NCBI GenBank assembly: GCA_017547995.1
Contig: JAFYNW010000314.1
Location: 1-7,440, forward strand
Direction: 5' to 3'
From: Clostridia bacterium
Lineage (GTDB): Bacteria; Bacillota; Clostridia; Oscillospirales; Butyricicoccaceae
DNA: 7,440 nt
Below, piece after piece: positions 1 through 6,054 of the stretch. Made by a program: the position numbers and the translations under genes. The notes below the pieces were generated by a model. That model was given only the letters and a program-made list of their open reading frames with translations. It was not told the origin of the DNA and ran no database searches. The stretch's first letter is position 1. Every line of letters begins with the position of its first letter.

Positions 1-555
1 CTCACCCTTATTGACACCGATTACACTTGACGGCATAAGCGAGCCGTGGTCTACGTGCATCAGTATTTCTGTATCCATATCGGCTACACCGTGCCCTAAC
101 GCACCGAATCTGCCCGTTTCGGGGTCTACATAGGTTATCGTACCTATGCCCGCCATACTGTCACGGACGTAGGCACCTATATAGGCTTTGCCCTCGTCTG
201 AAATAACCGGCTCGACCGTAACGCTCATAGTCTGTCCGTCACGGAGCACGTCCAGCACTACACAGCCTTGGGAATTATTTACATTTTTTGACAATTCTTC
301 GTTAGTCAGGACGTCCTTGCCGTTGACGCTTAAAATAACGTCGCCTATGCTGAGCCCCGCCTCCTTTGCAGGGCATCTGCCGTCGATTTCATTGAAGCTT
401 ACAACAGCCGCACCATCTGTAAAAAACTTCATTCCCGTTGTACGTCCCAGCGGAATAAGTTCGCCCTCCAATGCATAAACAGACACCGAAAATGCCAATA
501 ATAAGGCAAAAGAAATCGCCATTTTCGAAAAAATGGCGATGGATCTTTTTATCAT
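1..555 (-). CDS. spoIVB: SpoIVB-like sporulation serine peptidase (family S55), N-terminal 185 residues, cut by window edge
   Basis: In Bacillus subtilis, SpoIVB is a forespore-made serine peptidase secreted into the space between the two membranes, where it cuts SpoIVFA and so starts pro-sigma-K processing. Visible here: a short basic N-terminus, a hydrophobic signal or anchor segment (about residues 12-28), the typical LIPLGRTTGMKF segment (33-44), a PDZ domain (about 41-118, with AGLSIGDVILSVNG at 66-79), then the start of the peptidase domain with YVRDSMAGIGT (129-139) and FGALGHG (150-156). His155 in GHG corresponds to the catalytic His of the family (His236 in B. subtilis). The catalytic Ser and Asp would lie beyond the left edge. 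The region before the PDZ is shorter than in B. subtilis. The ATG at 555 is chosen because GGGAGGTGG lies just upstream. The gene follows fba on the same strand after 78 bp, with no clear terminator between them. Family identity is confident; the exact substrate in this organism is inferred. Confidence 0.9.
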   Translation of the reverse strand, partial: MIKRSIAIFSKMAISFALLLAFSVSVYALEGELIPLGRTTGMKFFTDGAAVVSFNEIDGRCPAKEAGLSIGDVILSVNGKDVLTNEELSKNVNNSQGCVVLDVLRDGQTMSVTVEPVISDEGKAYIGAYVRDSMAGIGTITYVDPETGRFGALGHGVADMDTEILMHVDHGSLMPSSVIGVNKGE

Positions 556-561
556 ATTTCC

Positions 562-622
562 ACCTCCCGCATATTATTTTTGCCGCGGAGCGACCTTTTA
601 ATATGCTGAAATTATGGGAGGT
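562..622 (-). promoter_or_regulatory. Inverted repeat that would sequester the spoIVB ribosome-binding site
   Basis: The 15-nt arm 562-576 is complementary to 599-606 (TAATATGC) plus 616-622 (GGGAGGT), with a 9-nt bulge at 607-615 and a 22-nt loop. In the minus-strand RNA, an upstream ACCTCCC would pair with the GGGAGGT that forms the spoIVB Shine-Dalgarno. No U-run follows the stem, so it does not look like an ordinary terminator. The pairing is read directly from the sequence; the regulatory role is inferred. Confidence 0.5.
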
Positions 623-626
623 ATGG
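599..626 (-). promoter_or_regulatory. Possible forespore (sigma-G/sigma-F type) promoter of spoIVB
   Basis: CATATTA (reverse complement of 599-605) fits the B. subtilis sigma-G -10 consensus CATNHTA. CCATA (reverse complement of 622-626) matches GHATR at 4 of 5 positions, but the spacer is 16 bp rather than the usual 17-18. B. subtilis spoIVB is controlled by sigma-F and sigma-G, which makes such a site plausible here. The match is short and the region AT-rich, so it is only a candidate. Confidence 0.3.
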
Positions 627-633
627 CAATTTT

Positions 634-1569
634 TTACAATACGTTGGAAGAGCCGAGAACGTTCTTGATCTTATGTCTTACCATTTCAACGATTTCGTCT
701 CTGCCGTCCTTAAGGAACTGTCTTGGGTCGAAGTGTGTTGGGTTTTCCCAGAGGTGCTTTCTTACGGAAGCTGTCATAGCAATACGAAGGTCGGAGTCGA
801 TGTTGATCTTACATACAGCCATCTTTGCTGCCTGACGGAGCATTTCTTCAGGAACACCGATAGCATCAGGCATCTGACCGCCGAACTTATTGATTGTAGC
901 GACGTGCTGCTGAGGAACGGAGGATGCACCGTGAAGAACGATTGGGAATTCTGGGATTCTCTTCTGGATTTCTTCGAGGATATCGAAGCGGAGCTGTGGC
1001 TTCTGGCCTGGCTTGAACTTATATGCACCATGGCTTGTGCCGATAGCGATAGCGAGAGAGTCAACGCCTGTACGTGCTACGAATTCTTCAACTTCCTTTG
1101 GATTTGTGAACTGAGCGTCTGCTTCGGAAACGTTAACGTCGTCTTCGATACCTGCGAGCTTACCGAGTTCGCCTTCAACTACAACGCCTCTTGCGTGAGC
1201 ATAGTCAACAACTTCCTTTGTGATGCGGATGTTTTCTTCGAAGCTGTACTTGGAGCCGTCGATCATAACGGAAGAGAAGCCGCCGTCGATGCAAGCCTTA
1301 CAGATTTCGAAATCTTCACCGTGGTCGAGGTGGAGAGCGATTGGAAGATCTGTATCGATGATAGCTGCTTCAACGAGCTTCATAAGGTATGCGTGCTTTG
1401 CGTACTTTCTTGCGCCTGCGGAAACCTGAAGGATTACAGGGGACTTTTCGAGCATAGCTGCAGTTGTAATGCCCTGAACGATTTCCATATTATTTACGTT
1501 GAAAGCGCCGATAGCGTAGCCGCCCTTATAAGCGTTCTTGAACATTTCTTTTGTTGTTACCAATGGCAT
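634..1569 (-). CDS. fba: Class II (zinc-dependent) fructose-1,6-bisphosphate aldolase
   Basis: This 311-residue cytoplasmic enzyme reversibly cleaves fructose 1,6-bisphosphate into dihydroxyacetone phosphate and glyceraldehyde 3-phosphate. The class II signature is complete. LHLDHG (79-84) supplies the catalytic Asp82 and zinc ligand His83; VEGELG (131-136) supplies Glu134; GTSHGAY (177-183) and VLHGASS (211-217) supply zinc ligands His180 and His213; and KINIDSD (254-260) is the phosphate/substrate-binding segment. An insert at about 228-250 (GQMPDAIGVPEEML) is usual in the clostridial and Bacillus-type subfamily. Length is normal and no key residue is missing. The ATG at 1569 follows GGAGGG at a suitable distance. 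Sense codons strongly favour forms seen in highly expressed genes. It is divergent from pfp, the preceding glycolytic step, and lies upstream of spoIVB on the same strand. Confidence 0.97.
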   Translation of the reverse strand: MPLVTTKEMFKNAYKGGYAIGAFNVNNMEIVQGITTAAMLEKSPVILQVSAGARKYAKHAYLMKLVEAAIIDTDLPIALHLDHGEDFEICKACIDGGFSSVMIDGSKYSFEENIRITKEVVDYAHARGVVVEGELGKLAGIEDDVNVSEADAQFTNPKEVEEFVARTGVDSLAIAIGTSHGAYKFKPGQKPQLRFDILEEIQKRIPEFPIVLHGASSVPQQHVATINKFGGQMPDAIGVPEEMLRQAAKMAVCKINIDSDLRIAMTASVRKHLWENPTHFDPRQFLKDGRDEIVEMVRHKIKNVLGSSNVL

Positions 1570-1611
1570 ATATATCCCTCCAAAAAATTATTTGCAATAT
1601 TATACAACTAT

Positions 1612-1640
1612 ATTTTAACAGATATAATAAGATAAATCAA
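1612..1640 (-). promoter_or_regulatory. fba promoter (vegetative, sigma-A type, extended -10)
   Basis: On the minus strand TTGATT (1635-1640) and TAAAAT (1612-1617) are separated by exactly 17 bp, and a TG dinucleotide (1619-1620) one base before the -10 makes it an extended -10. Transcription would start near 1605, giving a leader of about 36 nt before the fba ATG. Confidence 0.72.
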
Positions 1641-1667
1641 CCTCAATTATTGATTTTTAATCTTATT
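1626..1667. promoter_or_regulatory. Interrupted dyad spanning both -35 boxes of the fba and pfp promoters; candidate shared operator
   Basis: AATAAGAT (1626-1633) is the reverse complement of ATCTTATT (1660-1667). Inside it, AATCAA (1635-1640) is the reverse complement of TTGATT (1650-1655), around a 9-bp centre. The inner arms are the -35 boxes themselves, so a protein bound here could touch both promoters. Symmetry is seen in the sequence; operator function is inferred, and some symmetry is expected from two facing -35 elements. Confidence 0.4.
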
Positions 1668-1678
1668 GATGATATAAT
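1650..1678 (+). promoter_or_regulatory. pfp promoter (vegetative, sigma-A type, extended -10)
   Basis: TTGATT (1650-1655), a 17-bp spacer and a consensus TATAAT (1673-1678), with TG at 1670-1671 forming an extended -10. The start point would be near 1685, leaving a leader of about 89 nt ahead of the pfp ATG at 1774. Confidence 0.8.
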
Positions 1679-1692
1679 ATTTATAATCATAA

Positions 1693-1749
1693 GTCAACAA
1701 GGCACTTGGCCGCTTTTTGAGACAGATACAGCGGCTCTTTTGTGCTGAC
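1693..1749 (+). promoter_or_regulatory. Structured 5' leader of pfp mRNA (long imperfect hairpin)
   Basis: GTCA (1693-1696) pairs with TGAC (1746-1749), and GCCGCT (1709-1714) pairs with AGCGGC (1730-1735) around a 15-nt loop. Between them either GCAC (1702-1705) pairs with GTGC (1742-1745), or ACAA (1697-1700) pairs with TTGT (1740-1743). These two pairings are mutually exclusive. The upper stem is followed by TCTTTT (1736-1741), which is weakly terminator-like. It matches no riboswitch class that I recognise. Folding is inferred from complementarity alone. Confidence 0.45.
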
Positions 1750-1773
1750 AAATATTATTTATTGAGGTGTAAT

Positions 1774-3015
1774 ATGTTAAAAGGTGCTTGTATTTTTGGC
1801 CAGTCCGGCGGCCCTACATCCGTAATCAACGCCAGCGCATTCGGCGTATTTGATGAAGCTCTCAAGAATCCTAACATCACACGTGTTCTCGGTGCAGCAC
1901 ACGGTATCAAGGGTGTTCTTAACGACCAGCTTTACGATATTTCTCTCGAAGCTCAGAGCGAGCTCGAAAGACTCCCATACACACCATCCTCCGCTCTCGG
2001 CTCCTGCCGTTATAAGCTTGCAGACCCTGACAAGGATGACACAGATTACAAGAGAATTCTTGAAATCTTCAAGAAGTATGACGTAAGATACTTCTTCTAC
2101 AACGGCGGCAACGACTCTATGGATACTTGCAACAAGATTTCCAAGTATATGCAGAAGGTTGGCTACGAATGTAACGTTATCGGCGTTCCAAAGACAATCG
2201 ACAACGACCTTTTCGGCACAGACCACTGCCCAGGCTTCGGCTCTGCTGCAAAGTATATCGCTACATCCTGCATGGAAGTTTACCAGGATGCACGTGTTTA
2301 TGACACAGGTACAATCATCATCATGGAAATCATGGGCAGAAACGCAGGCTGGCTCACAGCTGCTGCTTCCATCGCAACACACGCAGGCATGGGTCCTGAC
2401 CTTATCTATATGCCTGAATGTGAATTCGACCTCGACAAGGTTATCGAAGAAATCAGAGAAGTTTACCAGCGCACAGGCAACTGCTTCGTAGCTGTTTCCG
2501 AAGGCGTTAAGGATAAGGACGGCGTATTTATCGCTGAATACGGCTCCAAGGATGGCGCAGTTGACGCATTCGGCCACAAGCAGATGGGCGGCGCAGGCGC
2601 ATTCATCGCTTCCGAAGTAAAGGCTAAGATTGGTGTCAAGACAAGAGCTATCGAGCTTTCCCTCCTCCAGCGCTGTGCAGCTCACTGTGCTTCCCAGACA
2701 GATATCGACGAAACTGTTATGGCTGGCCGCATGGCTGTAAAGTATGCAGCTGACGAAAACATGACAGACGTTATGGTTGCTTACGAAAGAAACGCAAAGT
2801 CTATGGACTACATGACAATGTTCAAGCCATTGCCACTTGCACAGGTTGCTAACACAGAAAAGAAGTTCCCTCTCGAATGGATCAACGAACAGCATAACGG
2901 CATCACAAAGGACTTCCTCCCTTATGCTCTTCCACTCATCAGCGGTGAAACAAAGATTCAGTGGGAAAACGGTGTTCCACGCTTCGCACGTCTCAGCAAG
3001 ATTCTCGCAAAGTAA
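1774..3015 (+). CDS. pfp: Pyrophosphate-dependent 6-phosphofructokinase (PPi-PFK)
   Basis: This enzyme phosphorylates fructose 6-phosphate to fructose 1,6-bisphosphate with pyrophosphate instead of ATP; with PPi the reaction is near equilibrium and can also run toward gluconeogenesis. The 413-residue protein has the PFK fold: GQSGGPTSVIN (9-19), GGNDS (111-115), PKTIDND (139-145) with catalytic Asp143, and MEIMGRNAGWL (184-194). PPi use is predicted from Asp114, where ATP enzymes have Gly (E. coli Gly104), and Lys140, where ATP enzymes have Gly (E. coli Gly124). These two residues define PPi-dependent members. Asn113 replaces the Asp usual in GGD. The ATG at 1774 is preferred over an in-frame TTG at 1717, because GAGGTG (1764-1769) precedes it and the conserved N-terminus starts there. 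Codon use is strongly biased, suggesting high expression. It has its own promoter and terminator and is divergent from fba. Confidence 0.95.
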   Translation: MLKGACIFGQSGGPTSVINASAFGVFDEALKNPNITRVLGAAHGIKGVLNDQLYDISLEAQSELERLPYTPSSALGSCRYKLADPDKDDTDYKRILEIFKKYDVRYFFYNGGNDSMDTCNKISKYMQKVGYECNVIGVPKTIDNDLFGTDHCPGFGSAAKYIATSCMEVYQDARVYDTGTIIIMEIMGRNAGWLTAAASIATHAGMGPDLIYMPECEFDLDKVIEEIREVYQRTGNCFVAVSEGVKDKDGVFIAEYGSKDGAVDAFGHKQMGGAGAFIASEVKAKIGVKTRAIELSLLQRCAAHCASQTDIDETVMAGRMAVKYAADENMTDVMVAYERNAKSMDYMTMFKPLPLAQVANTEKKFPLEWINEQHNGITKDFLPYALPLISGETKIQWENGVPRFARLSKILAK

Positions 3016-3027
3016 TTATACCTTCTC

Positions 3028-3058
3028 ATACCCGGGTGAAATATCCCGGGTATTTTTT
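3028..3058 (+). terminator. Intrinsic terminator of pfp
   Basis: Perfect 9-bp stem ATACCCGGG (3028-3036) / CCCGGGTAT (3045-3053), 8-nt loop, followed at once by a run of five T. It begins 12 bases after the pfp stop codon. Confidence 0.93.
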
Positions 3059-3081
3059 CATCTTTTATAAGCAAATTATAC

Positions 3082-3110
3082 TGTACATTTTGCAGAAAAA
3101 GGTATATAAT
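3082..3110 (+). promoter_or_regulatory. Promoter of the trkA-trkH operon
   Basis: Consensus TATAAT (3105-3110), preceded at 17 bp by TGTACA (3082-3087), a 4 of 6 match to TTGACA. Predicted start near 3117 gives a leader of about 34 nt. It sits between the pfp terminator and trkA, where a promoter is required. Confidence 0.6.
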
Positions 3111-3150
3111 GACGATGTAGTATCAAATAATCCTTTCAAGGAGTTTGTTT

Positions 3151-4536
3151 ATGTCAAAGACTAAAAACAAAATGCGCATAGTAATCGCAGGCGGCGGTAA
3201 GGTCGGCCTTGCTCTTATGCGCCATCTTTCTGCCGAAGGACATGATATTGTGGTTATCGACAAGAACAAGGACGTTCTTGAACATAAGCTTGCAGGCTTC
3301 GACGTTATGACACTTCACGGAAACAGTGCGACTATCGGCACACTGCGCGAAGCCAACATCACTCAGGCTGATATTCTTATCACTGCTACAAGTGACGACG
3401 CTATCAATATCCTCTCCTGCCTTACAGCGAAAAGACTCAATCCAAAAATACATACAATTGCACGAATCAGAAACCCTGAATACATCGAGCAGCTCTATCT
3501 TATGAGAGACGTTTTCGGGCTTTCTCTCATTATCAATCCTGAAAGACGCGCGGCACGCGAGATATACCGCCTTATTCAGTTCCCTGATTTTCTCAAGCAC
3601 GAAACCTTTGCTCGAGGCAGAGTTGAAATCGTTGAACTCAAGCTTCGTGAGGGCGGCAACCTCGACGGCATCCGTCTTATGGATATGCCTAAAGTGCTTG
3701 GCAGCAAAATCAAGGTTCTCGTCTGCGTTGTGGTACGCGATGGCAAGGCCTTTATTCCAAACGGTAACAGTCTGCTCAAGGCGGGCGACATTATCTACGT
3801 AACAGCTCCTGTTACCGTGCTGACCGACTTCCTCAAAAAGCAGGGTGTTGCAAAGAGAAAAATCAAGAATATCATGATTGTTGGCGGCAGCCGTGTGAGC
3901 TACTATCTTGCTTCCATCCTTGCAAACACAGATATTCAGGTCAAGATTATCGAAAACAATTACGACAGATGTCTTGAGCTTTACGACCGTTTGCCTAAGG
4001 CTTCAATTATTCACGGGGATGCTTCCCTGCCTCAGGTGCTCGAAAGCGAGGGTATGCCTGAAATGGATGCTGTTGTAACTCTGACGGGTATTGACGAGCA
4101 GAATATCATCACTTCCCTTTACGCATCCTCTGTCGGTGTGCCTCATATTGCGACTAAAATCAACCGTATGGAAATGACGGGTATGATTGAAAATATGTCT
4201 ATCGGCGGTATCGTAAGCCCTAAGGAGCTTGTTTCCGCTGACGTTGTGCGTTACGTACGTGCTCTGCAGAATCAGACAGGCTCTGCAAACACACTTCACA
4301 AGATTGCCAACGGACGCGCTGAAGCTCTTGAATTCACAGTGACAGAGCAGACTATGCATCTCAATACTCCGCTGCGCAGTATTCAGCTCAAGAACAACAT
4401 TCTTCTCGCTTGTATTCTTCGCAACGGCAGAGTTTACATCCCTGACGGTAATACAACCTTCGGCGTTGGCGATACCGTTATCATCGTCACAACACGCGAA
4501 GACCCTATTCTCAGCTTCAACGATATTTTTGCATAA
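3151..4536 (+). CDS. trkA: TrkA-type NAD-binding gating subunit of a Trk potassium transporter
   Basis: TrkA is a cytoplasmic protein that assembles under the TrkH pore and gates potassium uptake in response to bound nucleotides. This 461-residue protein shows the full tandem layout, TrkA_N-TrkA_C-TrkA_N-TrkA_C. The first Rossmann domain has GGGKVG (14-19), acidic Asp37 at the end of strand 2 (VVIDKN) and HGN (56-58). The first C domain spans about 155-230 (GDIIYVTAP at 212-220). The second Rossmann domain starts at IMIVGGSRVS (241-250) with Glu268 and HGD (288-290). The second C domain spans about 390-455. The second glycine motif is degenerate (GGSRVS instead of GxGxxG), so the two halves may bind nucleotide differently. 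The ATG at 3151 is chosen because AAGGAG (3138-3143) lies 7 nt upstream; an in-frame TTG at 3145 is too close to it. It is co-transcribed with trkH, 12 bp downstream. Confidence 0.95.
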   Translation: MSKTKNKMRIVIAGGGKVGLALMRHLSAEGHDIVVIDKNKDVLEHKLAGFDVMTLHGNSATIGTLREANITQADILITATSDDAINILSCLTAKRLNPKIHTIARIRNPEYIEQLYLMRDVFGLSLIINPERRAAREIYRLIQFPDFLKHETFARGRVEIVELKLREGGNLDGIRLMDMPKVLGSKIKVLVCVVVRDGKAFIPNGNSLLKAGDIIYVTAPVTVLTDFLKKQGVAKRKIKNIMIVGGSRVSYYLASILANTDIQVKIIENNYDRCLELYDRLPKASIIHGDASLPQVLESEGMPEMDAVVTLTGIDEQNIITSLYASSVGVPHIATKINRMEMTGMIENMSIGGIVSPKELVSADVVRYVRALQNQTGSANTLHKIANGRAEALEFTVTEQTMHLNTPLRSIQLKNNILLACILRNGRVYIPDGNTTFGVGDTVIIVTTREDPILSFNDIFA

Positions 4537-4548
4537 GGTGGCTTTTAT

Positions 4549-6006
4549 ATGAACGTTAAATATGTCAGCCGCATCATAGCTTATACTCTGATAGTATCGG
4601 CTGTTTTTATGGCAATGCCCCTCTGCATCGCTCTTTATGACGGTCAACCGGGCAACGTGCTGTCTTATCTTTTCTCCATGATGATTTCCCTCATCTGCGG
4701 CTTTGTGACCTTATGGTTTACCCGTAATCACTCGACTACTATGTATGCTCAGGAAGGCTTTGCGGCAACGGGACTTTCGTGGATGATTATTTCAATATTC
4801 GGCGCTCTGCCATTTACGCTTTCAGGCGAGATTCCAAGCTATATCGATGCTCTTTTTGAGATTGTTTCCGGCTTTACAACAACCGGCTCGTCTATTCTCA
4901 CAGATATCGAGGCTCTCTCCCGCTGCCATCTCTATTGGCGAAGCTTCAGCCATTGGCTTGGCGGTATGGGTATGCTGGTATTTCTCCTTGCGGTTATTCC
5001 TCAGGCGAAAAAGAATGACGGTGTCGGTATTTATCTTATGAGAGCGGAAAGCCCTGGACCAAGTGTCGGTAAGTTTACTCCCCATCTTCGTCATACGGCC
5101 CTTATTCTCTACTCTCTTTACATCCTTCTCACAATTCTGTGTATAATTTTCCTGCTTGTTGGCGGTATGCCTGTTTTCGACAGTTTGTGCATAGCATTCG
5201 GCACAGCGGGCACAGGCGGCTTCGGTATTCTGAATGACAGTATGGCATCCTACAGTCCGTATCTTCAGAGCGTTGTGACTGTGTTTATGTTTCTTTTCGG
5301 CATAAACTTCAACCTTTACTTCCTGCTTCTTCTTGGACAATTCAAGGCTGTATTCAAAAACGAAGAGCTCAAGGCATATCTTCTCATCTTTGGCTCTTCC
5401 ATTATTCTGATTACTCTCAATATTTTCAAAAGCGTTGGCTCTGTTGGCGAGGCGCTACACCATGCCGCATTCCAGGTCAGCAGTATTATGACGACGACAG
5501 GCTTTGCCACAGTTGATTTTGAGCTCTGGCCTGCATTTTCAAAGGGCATTCTCTTTATGCTGATGTTTGTCGGTGCCTGTGCAGGCAGTACAGGCGGCGG
5601 TCTCAAGGTGGCGCGAATCCTGCTTCTGGGCAAGTCGATAAAGCGAAACACAAGTAACGCTCTCCATCCGCGCCGTGTTTCCATCGTGCGTATGGACGGC
5701 AGAATTGTCGACGACCAGATTATGAGCAGTACGACGGCTTATCTTGCTATTTACTGTCTGCTCATGCTCCTCAGCTTTATGATTATCTCCATCGACAACT
5801 ACTCCCTCGGTACGAATATTTCGGCCGTTGTGGCTTGCTTCAACAATATCGGTCCCGGCTTCGAAATGGTTGGCGCAACCGGCAACTTCAGCCATTTTTC
5901 CAATCTTTCCAAGCTTGTGCTTACCGCAGATATGCTTCTCGGCAGACTTGAAATCTTCCCTCTGCTGACGCTTATCACTCCTGACCTCTGGAGCAGAAAG
6001 AGATAA
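4549..6006 (+). CDS. trkH: TrkH-family potassium uptake channel/transporter, membrane subunit
   Basis: A polytopic inner-membrane protein of 485 residues, normal for TrkH, that carries potassium through a pore built from four channel-like repeats. All four selectivity-filter loops can be read: TTTGS (110-114, Gly113), AGTGGFG (220-226, Gly223), TTTGF (315-319, Gly318) and NNIGPGFE (432-439, Gly435). GACAGSTGGGLK (342-353), after the third filter, is the conserved glycine-rich part of the broken helix that acts as the intramembrane gate. About ten further hydrophobic spans are evident, the first at roughly 8-30. The protein ends in a short basic tail. The start at 4549 is supported by AAGGTGG (4535-4541), which overlaps the trkA stop codon. 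This suggests tight coupling of the two subunits in one operon. A bidirectional terminator follows. Sodium coupling cannot be judged from sequence. Confidence 0.96.
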   Translation: MNVKYVSRIIAYTLIVSAVFMAMPLCIALYDGQPGNVLSYLFSMMISLICGFVTLWFTRNHSTTMYAQEGFAATGLSWMIISIFGALPFTLSGEIPSYIDALFEIVSGFTTTGSSILTDIEALSRCHLYWRSFSHWLGGMGMLVFLLAVIPQAKKNDGVGIYLMRAESPGPSVGKFTPHLRHTALILYSLYILLTILCIIFLLVGGMPVFDSLCIAFGTAGTGGFGILNDSMASYSPYLQSVVTVFMFLFGINFNLYFLLLLGQFKAVFKNEELKAYLLIFGSSIILITLNIFKSVGSVGEALHHAAFQVSSIMTTTGFATVDFELWPAFSKGILFMLMFVGACAGSTGGGLKVARILLLGKSIKRNTSNALHPRRVSIVRMDGRIVDDQIMSSTTAYLAIYCLLMLLSFMIISIDNYSLGTNISAVVACFNNIGPGFEMVGATGNFSHFSNLSKLVLTADMLLGRLEIFPLLTLITPDLWSRKR

Positions 6007-6016
6007 CAGACGTGAA

Positions 6017-6049
6017 AAAACCTCCGTAAATTACGGAGGTTTTATTTTT
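6017..6049. terminator. Bidirectional intrinsic terminator between trkH and the converging FmdE gene
   Basis: A 12-bp stem, 6017-6028 with 6032-6043 (core ACCTCCGTA/TACGGAGGT), and a 3-nt loop. T-rich sequence follows on the plus strand (ATTTTT), and the A-run at 6015-6020 gives a U-run on the minus strand. It serves both converging transcripts. Confidence 0.93.
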
Positions 6050-6054
6050 ACTTA

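Noticed and set aside
188..478. A 96-codon plus-strand frame within spoIVB
   Set aside because: Antisense to a clear PDZ-peptidase reading frame, with low-complexity Ser/Thr/Pro composition and no ribosome site.
673..1635. A 320-codon open frame on the plus strand, opposite fba
   Set aside because: It lies antisense to an unmistakable aldolase gene. The encoded sequence is Cys/Val-rich with no recognisable domain. It stays open because fba avoids TTA, CTA and TCA codons, so no stops arise on the other strand.
1736..1741. The pfp leader hairpin as a full intrinsic terminator
   Set aside because: Only a 6-7 bp stem and an interrupted TCTTTTG tail, much weaker than the other terminators here. 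At most a partial attenuator.
1717..1773. Extension of pfp by 19 codons from an in-frame TTG
   Set aside because: The TTG lies in the loop of the leader hairpin without a ribosome site, the added residues match nothing in the family, and GAGGTG precedes the ATG at 1774.
1777..2895. A 372-codon open frame on the minus strand, opposite pfp
   Set aside because: Same cause: strong codon bias of pfp. No ribosome site, no family resemblance, and Cys/Val/His-rich composition typical of an antisense shadow.
3145..3150. Start of trkA at the in-frame TTG at 3145
   Set aside because: It would sit 1 nt from AAGGAG; the ATG at 3151 has correct spacing.
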